From the NCBI RefSeq assembly GCF_947623445.1, contig NC_135244.1, positions 15,004,860-15,068,859 on the forward strand: a DNA stretch of 64,000 nt, written 5' to 3'. Origin of the DNA: Clavelina lepadiformis. Its lineage: Eukaryota > Chordata > Ascidiacea > Aplousobranchia > Clavelinidae. This document shows, in pieces, positions 53,071 to 64,000 of this stretch (position 1 is its first letter; every line of letters starts with the position of its first letter). Below the pieces are notes generated by a model, which was not told where the DNA came from, did not search any database, and saw only the letters and a list, made by a program, of their open reading frames with translations. The position numbers and the translations under genes are program-made.

Positions 53071-53268
53071 TCAATCCTGTGGTTCTAAACCAGTGATAAA
53101 TGGAATGTTTTCAGAGGTCTTGATGGGTTTACAGGCGCTCACTATATTTGCATTTGAAGGATAGACTGATACGTTTAATTTTTGACAATGAGGGTAAATA
53201 TTGTACACATCACAGGTGCTGATTGATATCGATACATCACCAATTGTTTTATTGTAGCCAATTTGCAC
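53071..53268 (-). CDS. Possible orphan terminal exon of an unknown secreted protein
   Basis: On the minus strand about 65 codons are open to a TGA at 53071. The peptide contains QIGYNKTIGDVSISISTCDV, YNIYPHCQKLNVSVYP and SENIPFITGLEPQD, with three cysteines and possible N-glycosylation sites (NKT, NVS). An AG near 53268 could be the acceptor, preceded by an in-frame stop, so upstream exons would be needed. I do not recognise the family and find no partner exon in the 700 bp above it. It could be chance. Confidence 0.3.
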   Translation of the reverse strand: MQIGYNKTIGDVSISISTCDVYNIYPHCQKLNVSVYPSNANIVSACKPIKTSENIPFITGLEPQD

Positions 53269-53461
53269 TCAAATAAACTTACTAATTATGATAAAATAGC
53301 TATTTAAAGTATATGTTAGTCCATACGCATCATCAAGTTACCACTTAAATTAGCCTGTACCGGATGAGGTGGTGAAACACTGGTGTACATGTATGTTGGC
53401 CACTATACTTAACTTTTTAGTTGTGGCTACTATAATAAATAAGTGTTGGACCACATGCAGT

Positions 53462-54745
53462 CATACGTGCCCAAGGCGGATGGGTAGGGCGGCATTTTCC
53501 GCTCTAGGGTTTTCTTGTTACAATTGCAAAGCGATTACCGTAGCATGAAACATTTATCGACTATACTATTGTTTTGTTTGCACCGGAGACGTTGCCTTTG
53601 TTTAAAATTACAATGACACTTACAACACTGCACTTAAAAACAGGATGCGAGAGATGTCGATGGCAAGTTTTGTGCGAAAAATTTCTCTAGTTAGTTTTAG
53701 TGTATAACTTGCACCCGACTTGGCAGTCGCATCTGCTGAGCACTGTTATCAATCAATGTCATGCAACGAATTTCCTGCATTTAATTCGTGACAATATTGA
53801 TAACAAAGGAACTGTTATCGTTATTGTTTCGCAATGTTAATAATAGGAATTTGAAAATGAATTCAACTATTGCCTTTACTTCATAAACCACAAGACACAC
53901 ACATTTTTGTCATTCTGCAAACTAGACTCTTAAAACCTTATGAGCAAGATGAATTTCAAGAAGCGATTTAAGCTAAACAAAATGCTAAGCAAACGTCTAT
54001 AAGGGCGTATTTTGGGCACTAATCTCTGCCAGAGACTGAAGTTTCTACCTCAGAAAGTACTGTGGGTACTGTATCTGATACCAGCAACGGTAACCTTTGT
54101 AGTTGTCGTAATATCTGCGAAAACCTTGCAGTACAACAAAGGAGAAAAGTTTCTCAAGATGTTGGAGAAAGCTATGTGTCTCGATTGGTGACACAACATC
54201 CTTGGATTAAGTACGATCAAGAAAAAAACGTAGCTGTGTGCTCAGTCTATCAGTGGTCTTGTGATTCAAATTGGGTTACAACAGATATTATAGCTGCTTT
54301 AAAACACAAGCATCCAGTTTGGATTAACAGCTACAGTGACTGGAGACACGTTAAAGGTGTGGCTAAAATGCATAGCAAAAGTCTTGTGCCAATACGAAAC
54401 TATAGTTAGACCATTAAGGACAGATCGCAAAGTTGGTTTCGACAAAGACCACTACTACCATCCAGTGTAATAGAAAAGCACTTGATGCAATTTTCCATTC
54501 TGTGCAATTTCTCACCCGTCAAGGCTTGGTGCTTCGCGAGCACAATGACCAAAATTCAAACTTAGTGCAGATGTTAAAACCTTTCAGAAGATATAGCTCA
54601 GATGTGGCATTCTGGTTAAAAAAATTACTAAAGATATCATGGACGAGCACAAAAACAACTGATATAAATCATTTATTGCAATGTAAAAAAATTTCGTATA
54701 ACAAATTTATACTTCAAATGGTGGTCCATCAAAGTTTGAAATGAG
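53462..54745 (+). pseudogene. Decayed hAT transposase (TTF/ZMYM type, DUF4371-like)
   Basis: From about 54150 the plus strand encodes SRLVTQHPWIKYDQEKNVAV followed by CSVYQ, INSYSDWRHVKGVAKMHSKS, then after a frame break RKALDAIFHSVQFLTRQGLV, LREHNDQNSNLVQML and DVAFWLKK. This is the order found in hAT transposases related to ZMYM1/ZMYM5-like proteins: a TTF-type zinc finger (PW..YD.....C..C, with the second Cys lost), then DUF4371. Stops and shifts mean it is dead. At 53462 CATACGTGCCCAAGGCGGAT followed by GGGTAGGGCGG resembles the ends of the element at 46022-47997 and could be its left terminus. Confidence 0.6.
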
Positions 54746-54775
54746 GTGTAGCCTGGTGTGGTATATGATTTAAAA

Positions 54776-55018
54776 CAGGTTTTCTCAACCGAGGGCCATT
54801 AGAAGATGCCGCACTGGTGAGCCATAGTGTAGTAGTACTAGTAGGGAAAGACGAGGCAAAGCGGGGCACAAGTTTCTAACGTTTTTTATACTTACCATAT
54901 TTAAATTTGCGGCGCAAAGGCTATTGCACATGCAGTAGTGAAGTAAAAAATGTTTTGCAATCAATGTTTTTTATTGATGAGCAGGGGGCCACGAACCATA
55001 AAAGGTTGAGAACTACTA
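54776..55018. mobile_element. hAT non-autonomous element, diverged
   Basis: The left end CAGGTTTTCTCAACCGAGGG and right end AAAAGGTTGAGAACTACTA are inverted copies. The flanks are ATTTAAAA (54768-54775) and GTTTAAAA (55019-55026), seven of eight identical. The interior matches the element at 57561 (GCAGTAGTGAAG, GTTTTGCAATCAA, TTGATGAGCAGGGGGC). Confidence 0.7.
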
Positions 55019-55026
55019 GTTTAAAA

Positions 55027-57552
55027 CAAGTTTCAAGACAACTCCCTTAGATTTAGACATTTAATGGCGAAATGTAAACAACAAAATTTATAACGAGCAA
55101 AATTACATATTAAATTGAAAAATAAAACACTAATAATTCAGAATGGCATCCCAAGCAGATCCACTAAACTCGAATGCTAGCCTATTTGTAAGAAAGTGCT
55201 GGCAGACCAGCAGTAAAACTCAAGGAAGTGGCCATTTCAGTATAGTCCTTAATCATAAGTAGGTGACGTAGCCCTTTGCAAAGGTGTTAAAGATAGACGG
55301 TGAAGTTAGGAGAGTGAAAATGAGCAATTCAATAAGTTAACTCTAGCTATTAAGGGTTTAATTGGAGTAAAATTTACATTAGAATATAAATTTAGACCTA
55401 TAGCATAGATTAATATGTTAGGCTGTAACTTAGGTTAAAAAGATTACAAGAAACAGTGAAAAATGGCTTTAAATTCTCTGACTTTTACCCAGCTGCAAAG
55501 TTTGGCTTGCACTGAAAACGTGCGACAACGGTGCTCCCGATCTAAAGTTTCCTGTTTTAGGGGGAGAAATCCCCCACCCAACAAAATGAAATAATAGCCA
55601 TTAGGCTACATGCGCAATTAATTTTATTGGAACTTATTTCTAGTTAATTTCTTAGTGTACAAAAACCCAAAAAACTTCCTTGTTACCATTTGGCGTGATT
55701 TGTAAATGACGAATCATGTGCTTTGACGTCATGTTCCGCACGTGATTGACGTGAAGCGGATCACTAGAGACTCAATTTTAATTAAATTTGATATTTTTCT
55801 AGCTGCCAAGCCGTGCTTACTTTTTCGTATGCCGTTTGTTCATAAACTAATAACTTTTGATAATCGTCACAAAACGATTGCTGCTGGCAGCAAATAACAA
55901 ATCTAAGCTTTGGCGCTTTTTCCCGTTCGTTATTTGAAAAGAAGCATATTTTTTGGTGGCTGTACACAATATCCCTCATCCGTTTACGTACGAAAAACGG
56001 ATTCGCATATTTATGTACGTAAATGTACAATTTGCTTGTGCTCTGACAAAATTTAGCGACACTCTGCCGTTACCCACGATCAATGGCGACAAATTCACGA
56101 TAGGCCAACGATATTCACAAAATTAACTTAAAGAAAAGCACAAACGGCAAAAATGGTGTTCTGACAAATTTGGTCAATAAATGTAGCTATAAGCAAAATT
56201 AATTTGTGGTCAAGGAGAGATGTAGATTTTTGTTGTTTGCGGAAATTTTAGTTGACTTCAATCGAGTCACAAAAAGTCAAATTATTTCAAGTTGTTATAG
56301 AATCGGTTCTTATATTTGTGAAGTAAAAACAACCTTGGAACACAATTTAAATGTGCAAAAGCATCAAAAGTGGACAAAATTGAATGTTAGGCTTTGCTTT
56401 ATAATTACTTTACGAGTATTTAAAACGCCGTTTAGCCTTGATATATAGCGAAAAGTAAATCCTAAATATAACCTTTTTGGTGACTCGGTAGGCTATGTAT
56501 TAACCTTATTTTCACTAGGTGTGGCTTCTCCTGCACACAGTCACAGCAAAACGTGGCGTACAGTTGTATTGTTTGCTGTAGAAACTTGAAATTCGGTGAC
56601 TTTTCCTAAAAAATGTTCAGCTATCTGTCCATGTTTGTTTTATAAATATGGATTTTGTAATTTTTGAAATATTGTCATATTTTCATAATTTTGCTCCCTC
56701 CCCGCATTGAAGCGTATGGTTTTCGTTTACTCATTTACGCACCACTAACTCGACTAACTATTCTCTTGCGTTCTCTTTTCGCGGTCAGCTGGCTTTCCGC
56801 ACAGCGGGGGCGCGGCGTAACAAGAAAGCCTCCATTGTTCTGGCTGCAATTCCTAACAACAAAAAAATTGGAATGTGTGAAAAAAAATTAATTCAAAGTT
56901 ACGAATGTTCGTGACCATGTTGTTTATTGTAGTTTCGCTGTAGTGGTTTTACCACTGTAATTTTCGCTCAGTACAGTAACAATTAACGGAAAAATTTTGT
57001 TAATTTGTGTATTTTTTTGTTTAAAAAAATTCCGCCTTTTGGATTAGCTGGCTTTGCTAAGTATTAACCTTTAATCGTCAAGACAGAGCACCACCGCAGT
57101 TAGCATCTTGCACGTTTTTTAATTAGATAATTTCATACAAGCCAATAAAAGACAGTGTAAAGTACCAGCATGAAGCCTAGCCTGCAGAAGCTTATATTGT
57201 CGGCTCGATGGAGGAGTAATTCACGCTCTTAGTATGCATTAATGCGTCTTATGTTATATATCCAATGATGCTACCTACTAAGTGTAATGCCTATAGTTAC
57301 CGGTTTCGGGATTACTTATTCAGTTACTTATTCGCAGTTCAAATGGTTTACCCGTAAAATTACTTGCTATTTATTATAACAACGACGATATAAAAATAAA
57401 ATCATAAAAATTAAGGTAAATTCAAATAAATTTATGCCAGTTTAATTAAAATCATTTAAATTTTAAAATCATGCTGATTTAAAAATTTTTTTTTTAAATT
57501 GAAACCAATTTTAGAAAAATTAATTTATATGAAACCAGAAAGCCTATACATA
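55027..57552. other. Intergenic stretch, no gene seen
   Basis: No convincing exon. A GGGGGAGAAATCCCCC-like short inverted repeat lies at 55560-55576. Short open frames (55782-56030 minus; 56206-56448 and 56664-56891 plus) have no family resemblance or splice context. Confidence 0.4.
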
Positions 57553-57560
57553 AGCTAGCC

Positions 57561-57876
57561 CAGGGTTTCTCAACCGGGGGCCATGGAGGCGTTCTACGGG
57601 AGGGGGGCACGAGCAAATGTTTCACTAATGAGCTTTAGTGTAGTAGTAAGTTAGTAGTAGGGGAAGACAAGGCAAAGCGAGACACAAGTTTCTTACATTT
57701 TTGTGCCTGTGCCTGCTGTGCAAAATTAGCGGCATGAAGGCTACTTCTGCACACGCAGTAGTGAAGAAATAAGTGTTTTGCAATCAACAATCTAAATTTT
57801 TTGTTGATGAGCAGGGGGCACGGATTTCGAGGTTCACTGTAAGGGGTCACGAACCATGAGAGGTTGAGAACCATTG
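57561..57876. mobile_element. hAT non-autonomous element, sister of the 54776 copy
   Basis: The left end CAGGGTTTCTCAACCGGGGG and right end GAGAGGTTGAGAACCATTG have flanks AGCTAGCC (57553-57560) and GGCTAGCC (57877-57884), seven of eight identical. The interior aligns with the copy at 54776 over most of its length. Confidence 0.8.
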
Positions 57877-58253
57877 GGCTAGCCTATAATGTTCGCAATA
57901 GTTAAAATATATTCAAAAAATGTTGGTTGGGAAGTAAAACTCTAGCATCTAGTACGGAATTTAACTAAAATGCTTAAATGGATAAATTCATATCCATAGT
58001 ATTTCAAATACTCCAATTATAGGCTATATTCCTATGTTATTTTAATTCATAAAACTGGGCAATGATTTCTCATCACTCGAGCCCCCAGCTTTTTTCTGTA
58101 AGTATATCCAGCCTGATTTTTTGTGATATTTTAAGCATGTGCTAAGCGTAATAACCAGCAACCATGTTTATTCACACGCGCACAGCTTAATATAATTTAG
58201 GTATATAATACAGTATATAGTCTTTTTCCGTTTATGCAATGGCACATAGACTA

Positions 58254-59831
58254 GGGTCAATCGGCCCTATTGCGGCCACGGCGCTTTTGCGGCCGGTAAA
58301 TTTTTTTCTGAAATTACCGAAAAATTTTACAACGAAAAATAATTTTTTTTAAATTAGCCTCATCTAATATTCCTAACAAACAACTCCAGCAAATTTCAGG
58401 AAGTTACTCCAAGTAAAACGTTTGTTATTACCCTTAGAACGTGACTACCTCAAACAGAGACCAGAACGATATGAAAAACAGCCAAAATTTTTTTTTCACT
58501 CTGCAAACTAAACTGCTGTTTCTCCCGCAAATGTTGCTCTTTTTTCATTCTTTTTTCGCACACGAGTAGCTGTATCCTTCTTCTGTGTATGTACAAAATT
58601 TTAGGTGTCTATGTGTATTTTTTCAATGTTTTTTTTTTTATTTTTCTGTGTTTCATCACAATTACAAAACAACCCCCTAAATGCGGACAGCATAACGTGG
58701 TCATTCTAGTTTATCAAATGCTTTGTTTGCACGTGATTATTTGCTTACTTTGGTCTACTTGCGCAATATGGAGTTACCAAGTAAGAAACCAAGGAACTCT
58801 TACGATCAAGTAATGCTAAATGCAGCTCTTTCAGCTATTTGCTAAAGTGGAAAAGAGGTCCGGTTGAACCGTCATGGGTAGCTTGTGATTTCTGGGACCA
58901 TACCAAATGCACCAACCTCAATATCGAGGTTAATGAAATTGAAAACGTGCAGTGGTATTGTGATATGTTTGTGTGAAAATGGTGCTGATAAAATTTTTCG
59001 GTTCTTTTTTCATTAGCATCGACTCTCAAGTGGTATTTTCTTGAATTGTTTCTTGTCGCATGAAATAAACAAATACATTATCAGAAAACATGTTGTACCA
59101 TAAAGTTTTAACATGTAGGCTACACGAGTATAAGCTTGCCGCCTTATTCCTTTGGAATTTTTCTTGTACTCGATGCAGGCTAAGCGTAATGACTCACTTT
59201 TTATTTTGCATTACACTGTAAACGTACGATAATCGTTACGGTTAAGTTACGCTTATACTTATAGGATATGTGAGGTATACTAAAAACGTTTAAAACTTGA
59301 CCGGTCCATTATACAAACGCAAAAGTAAAAACGAATCGTAGTGGTTGCGCATCGTTTTACACCAACCAAGTTACCTGAATATTCTTCTCCCTTATTCTTA
59401 CAATATTTATACATACATCTATTTATTATGCAGTTATTCGATGAATCAATGAATAAAAAAAATTTATTTTGCATTGCTTGTAACTCCAATGTTCTTCTTC
59501 AGTCTTGCACACAACAAACGGCAATAGTGTAAAAGGCTAAATTCTTCATAAAAATACGTCCGCAAAAGCAGGGAAATGCGGACGCATTTATGGAGATGTG
59601 TGGCCGCATTTGCAAGGAGTGTCCGCAATTACCCGGAAAAAGTAGTCTTGGAAGAAATCGTTTTGCTCCGTTTTTGCATCAACAGAAAATAATATAAAAT
59701 TATAGTAAAAAAGTAGATTAAATTCTGCACAATATGGTGAATAAATTTTTTCGCTAGCCCCAGGCAAACGTATTTAACATGAGATTTAAATCGCAAAGAA
59801 AAAATGTGGCCGCAATACCGTCGATAGACCC
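58254..59831 (+). mobile_element. TA-flanked element with a PHD-like remnant
   Basis: The left end GGGTCAATCGGCCCTATTGC..GGCCAC and right end GTGGCCGCAATACCGTCGAT followed by AGACCC are inverted, diverged copies flanked by TA. At about 58842-58980 the plus strand reads WVACDFWDHTKCTNL and NVQWYC, spaced like the second half of a PHD finger (W..CD.C..W.H..C..L.......W.C) with some Cys lost. Pogo/Tigger-type transposases often end in such a zinc-binding tail, so this is probably an internally deleted relative. The rest of the 1.6 kb is not recognisable. Confidence 0.45.
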
Positions 59832-59942
59832 TATATCTAGGCTATCTGCCAATTATTTTTACATCATTTCGTTTTTTACGCTAACACATCCTTACTTTCT
59901 TTGTGCGTTTGATATTTTGCGTATATTAATTATAGATTAGGT

Positions 59943-59980
59943 CATAGACACCTTAAACACCTCTATTTAAGGTGTCTATG
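59943..59980. mobile_element. 38 bp micro-element with perfect 8 bp TSD
   Basis: CATAGACACCTTAAA and its exact complement TTTAAGGTGTCTATG surround an 8-base loop. The whole is flanked by GATTAGGT on both sides (59935-59942 and 59981-59988). The CA...TG ends and 8 bp TSD are hAT-like, but 38 bp is far below the size of usual miniature elements. Confidence 0.6.
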
Positions 59981-59988
59981 GATTAGGT

Positions 59989-61227
59989 ACATTTGTAGCG
60001 GCCTGGGTGGTATTTTTTAATACCATCATTTCTTGCAAAAGTGTTATCTACTTATTGATTGAAGTTTATGAATTTGTTTTTTGGCAAACACTTCAACTGT
60101 CGTTTGATATTTGGAAACTTGCTCTTAATAACTTCGTGTGAACACTGCTTCTATTATGTTCCCAAGTTGTTTTTCAGCATCTGTGCTAATAAGAAGTCTT
60201 TATTGGAAATGCCCGCTTCTTAACTTTAACACTGATTAATTATTTAACTATATCTCAATGTGTCAACTTTAGCTATATGTATTTCACATTGTCAAAATAT
60301 TGTTTCGCCCGTTGCACATGCTACGACTCACAGCTTTTTTCATGTCGAACATTTTAACTCCCATCGCTCTCACGTTATATTAGCTCGCACTTCTACCAGC
60401 GAGCGGACTTAGTCGAGTCTGAACTGAACGAACTGTCTGAACTAGTCATGGTGATTGCAACTCATGTGTTAGACATCTTATAAGAATTAGTATTACTTAT
60501 GTTCTTGGTTATTTGTAATATTGAGAAAGTGTACAGCACCTACAAAAATAAATTTCTTTTAAGCTATTTCTGTTGTAATGTTAAAACCTTTCGGCTGACA
60601 AAAGGTTAGGTTAAAGTATTCTAATCGCACGCAAAAATAAAGTCAGATAATTTAACAGATAAATTAAATTAAGTGAACGCACCCTCATAAATTAAGATAA
60701 GTGAAAGTGTTCTTCACATTAAACCAAACTTGAGCCTTAAAAATGCAGGCTGCTAAGCATAACCCAGCTTCTATATATCTCCTAACTTTATATAATTGTA
60801 AGAAATATGTCAACCCTGTGTAAGTTCCAATGAACATAGGCTACATATTTTTTTTGTGTTTTTTTATTTTTTTTTATTGTATTGGAACTGTTAACGGAGC
60901 AAGCATCGTTAATACTTTGCCCAGATTCACGTTTTAGATAAGTAACTGAATAAGTTACCATAGAACCGGTTACTAATTTTAGGCCTGTTGGTACTTGACT
61001 GGGGTTGAACATGAAACCATCCCCTACATTGTCTGCCTAATGATCGTTTGTATAGCCTATATGGAATATTAAGATGATGCACTGCTCACTATATTGTTCA
61101 TATATGATGATGTTGTGTATGTTTGTTAATGTTAGGTTATACGGAGTTGTTTGTACTTCATCACAATTAGACTAAGCAGAAACGTGGCAAAACATTGCTC
61201 TATAAGCATATTTATGTATTGGTAAGA
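59989..61227. other. Collectin downstream region
   Basis: No gene seen. Two TTTATT hexamers at 60863-60868 and 60873-60878 read AATAAA on the minus strand, 350 bp past the lectin stop, and could be its poly(A) signals. They lie in a T-rich run, so this is weak. Confidence 0.35.
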
Positions 61228-63984
61228 CTAAATGTTTTCATCAAGCGAAAACTCGCATATTGCGAAAATATCGCCCGCATAACCTCTGTCGATATTGAAC
61301 ATTCCAACTTGGTGCGCGGGCGCTTCTGGTTTTATTGGAAGATAAATGCCCATGCGGTTGTTGTTGACATGTTGAGAAGGATAGCTTGGAAACCAGCTGG
61401 CATAGCCGCGTCTTCCATTGCGCAATTGGACTTGGTTATCCTAAGGAAAGTTAAATGGTTAACATTTTCCAATACAAAGATGGATGTTTTTTGCATTATA
61501 CTATTAATTTTGAAATATTCTAGTTATCTAGTTGCTGGTTCGTTCAATGTAGTAAAGGCAGCAATGGCGGAATCTTTCTGGGATGGGCTCACTGACATAG
61601 TTATTTGAGAGGTTGGTTCCAAATGGCCTCTGCCCATGGAAACAGCCAGAATTACACAGTATTTTGCGCTTTTACGGCTTTAAAACCGCTTCAAAACACC
61701 TCGAAATGAAAGGTTTTGTTAAATTTGTAACGCAGAGCTGGACAACCGCTCTTCTGAAAAGAGCGTAGTTTCTGCTCTCGCTAATCAATGAAAAAAGACT
61801 CGTGGTTTCACTCTTCTATGAACAAAAGAGTGAGTTCTTTTTGCCGCTCACGTTTAGTTTTTCCCATTTTGTGGGTTCACAGCTTTCATTGTGCAAAACA
61901 AAGAGCGACGAGCAAATAACCCTCAAAAAGGAGCGCATTCGTGCTCACCTCTTTTTGTTAGTGGGCTACAGTAGTTACTAGGCTTAGTTTAAGACGTGCG
62001 TATTCCAATATAGTGGCGAGCGGAAGTGCGACATCATTAGTAATGTATGAATATAGTGTACTAATTTAGCTTTAATTTGTGATTCAAAACTACCAGGATC
62101 ATGTGGTTTTCTGCATGTCTATCAAATTTTAAACGTTTGGTTTTTAGAAGTATATTGGCCAGGCCCTTCCAGTAAAAACGTTGGGGGCATGTAGGCCCAC
62201 CCGGTCCCCATGTTTGTATAAGTCAACCTATTTGAGTATAGGTTACCCATTTTTAACGTCTCCTTTATACTTCACATTTTATTACAGCATGTACATAGGC
62301 TACAGTAGCATCAGGCATGCCTTGCAGTGCAATGCAAAAATAAAGGTGAAAAATAAAAACCTGATATGTGGAGCTCAACCAAATCCGCATGAAATCTCTT
62401 TCTTTGTTGTCTATGTCAATGCTAAACATTCTCTTGGTGTAGGTCACAACAGCATTATAGGAATCTTCAGTTGGAAGTTGCGCAAGAACACCTCCATGAA
62501 ATATGCACATTCGCTCAGCTTCGTCGTAAGATAGTTTTACACCAACTCGACGGGGAAGTTTATAACAAATTCTGTCCACAATTACTCCTCCAGAACATTT
62601 CAGTTGATCTAAAATGATCAAAAGTCAGTTTCAATGCTACATCAAATGTTAGCACCGGACTATAGAAGAAACATTTTCCTAAAAACGCTTTTATCATGAC
62701 GAAGACATGTAGGCCTAAGCAAAGCGTTTATGAAAAATAAACTCTAGTTTGCATGGGTTTCTTACTTACGATATTTATAGTTACAACAACTTCATCATGT
62801 CGCGCTTGTATTTACCGAATGCCAAGTTCAAAAACTTTGGAATTTTGTATAATTGACATAAAAATATGTATCTCGGAGCTAAACGATTTGTGCTTTTTGC
62901 GCTGTTATAACTCGTGTGATTTTGGTAGCATGGGTTTATCTAGGCAAATGGCAATAGTTCTATTTGAAAGATTAAGCACACTTTGTAAAATTTGAAACAA
63001 ATTAGATGACCTATTTTAATAGTATCCCGTTTCAAGTATAGCTTGCTGTTTGAAGAAGACGCTAGTTTCTCCAAAATTAAACTAACAAAATAAGGTTTCT
63101 TGTATTTCAATTATTTTATCGATTGCCGTAAAATATCTTACATCTCTGCACAACTGATGACGTTGCGTGGGACAAGGAAAAGGATTTTTTCTTTTGTGGT
63201 GTTATAATTAAACACATAGCAAAAGCTTATTTCCAATTCGAACGTTTATGAAGTTGAGATAATCTTGTTTTTTAGCTTGTTACTGAAAGTAATGGAGTAA
63301 AAATTTCAAAGTGATGATCTGATGTAATTGTGTTTGATATCTAATCGGATTAACTATATGACCTTGGACAGAAAAACTACAGTATATTCGAACAGTCAAC
63401 AAAAAATCAAGTGATTTAGAGTTTGCCACGAATAGCGTCCGTTAACAAATAAGTTGAGTAACAAAAGGCCCAACTCGATCAAATAGGTATAGTTTTGAAC
63501 TTTGAGAAAATCAAGCATATACTGAACAATAATAGCGCCAAGGCTGCAGCAATAAACGTATAAAGACTATAAACATTCTTGTTATACAAACCTTTAATAT
63601 TTTGTAATTCCTGCTGAAGTTGCTCATTAATCATTCCGACAATTCCTGGTGGACCCATTGGACCTGGTGGGCCCTAAAATATTCTCAAATATCACTAAGA
63701 TCATGTGTTTGGTTTAATTTTGAAGTCACTATTATCCAAACTTAAGTACCGATAACAATGAACAAAAAAACCTATATTATGCAGTTACACACTTGAAATC
63801 CTCTTGGACCTCGCTTGCCAGCTTTTATAACATCATTGCAATCACCTTTTGGAAGCTCGTCAGCACTCTCGCTTTCAGAAGACTCAAACACATTTTCAAC
63901 GTGCTTGCAAATGAGATGTTGACTGCTTGCATGTGCACAATGTGTCAACAAAATATAACCACAGAAAAACGTGAATGCATTCAT
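61228..63984 (-). CDS. Collectin-type secreted C-type lectin with short collagen stalk
   Basis: Four exons in minus-strand order: 63793-63984, 63592-63673, 62361-62608 and 61228-61440, giving 244 codons, near the size of mannose-binding lectin. The parts are a signal peptide (MNAFTFFCGYILLTHCAHAS), a short N-terminal segment with Cys26 and Cys49, seven Gly-X-Y triplets at about 56-76 (GKRGPRGFQ/GPPGPMGPPGIV), a helical neck (NEQLQQELQNIK) and a C-type lectin domain from Cys96. Landmarks are YDEAERMCIFHGGVLAQLPT, RIWLSST, WFPSYPS and DIFAICEF. Cys96-Cys106 and Cys126-Cys236 can pair, but the inner loop disulfide is missing, and so are the EPN/QPD and WND calcium-sugar motifs (the matching places read KPEAP and MFNI). 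It would be secreted as a trimer. Ligand binding must be non-classical if it occurs. Confidence 0.85.
61600..62160. other. Intron of the lectin gene, no further feature
   Basis: Between the last two lectin exons. It contains complementary AGAGCG/CGCTCT motifs (61745-61985) that may be remains of a DNA transposon, without a clear TSD. Confidence 0.3.
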
Positions 63985-64000
63985 TATTATTAGTGTTTGT

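Noticed and set aside
61195..61608. 137-codon plus-strand frame
   Set aside because: It overlaps antisense to the last lectin exon, which has a clear C-type lectin ending and a matching splice phase.

Overview
The window is nuclear DNA of an animal. It is AT-rich, its genes are split by GT-AG introns, and the proteins are recognisable orthologues of metazoan housekeeping genes. The repeat load is mostly short non-autonomous DNA transposons. The human-like gene set, modest introns, a lectin of collectin type and the hAT elements would fit an invertebrate deuterostome such as a tunicate. That placement is an inference; nothing in the sequence proves the species.

Layout from left to right. (1) 1-7.1 kb: the last exon of an unidentified plus-strand gene at 498-695, then repeats, including a hAT transposase tail and two hAT elements with intact target-site duplications (TSDs). 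(2) 7.1-9.6 kb: a plus-strand TEX47-like gene related to BLUF domains. (3) 10.2-12.3 kb: PPIH, a spliceosomal cyclophilin, minus strand, six exons. (4) 17.0-19.2 kb: an uninterrupted MCM5, minus. (5) 19.2-25.3 kb: a repeat-rich gap with a nested hAT pair and a tRNA-derived SINE. (6) 25.3-27.9 kb: a FAM107 protein, minus, four exons. (7) 28-34.7 kb: AT-rich, no convincing gene. (8) 34.7-41.3 kb: UBXN7, a p97/VCP adaptor, minus, ten exons, assembled completely to 488 codons. (9) 44.9-50.7 kb: AGTRAP, minus, six exons, with a 4.1 kb intron filled by nested transposons. (10) 51.7-52.2 kb: EMC4, minus, one exon. (11) 52.2-61.2 kb: repeats, a decayed hAT transposase, a possible orphan exon and a pogo/mariner-like element carrying a PHD-like remnant. 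(12) 61.2-64.0 kb: a complete four-exon collectin-type lectin, minus, with a degenerate sugar-binding site.

Seven of the eight identified genes lie on the minus strand. Apart from location, nothing suggests a shared pathway: they cover DNA replication (MCM5), splicing (PPIH), protein quality control (UBXN7, EMC4), membrane trafficking or receptor control (AGTRAP), the actin cytoskeleton (FAM107) and secreted recognition (collectin). I see no bacterial-type system, CRISPR array or gene cluster. The unusual content is the transposon archaeology (nested hAT elements, a composite element with doubled right end, a 38 bp micro-element with a perfect 8 bp TSD) and a few informative protein changes (Trp to Phe in the PPIH pocket, a lectin without EPN/WND motifs, a BLUF relative without flavin residues).

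Exon borders were set by hand from reading frame, splice consensus and family conservation. They have not been checked against transcripts.
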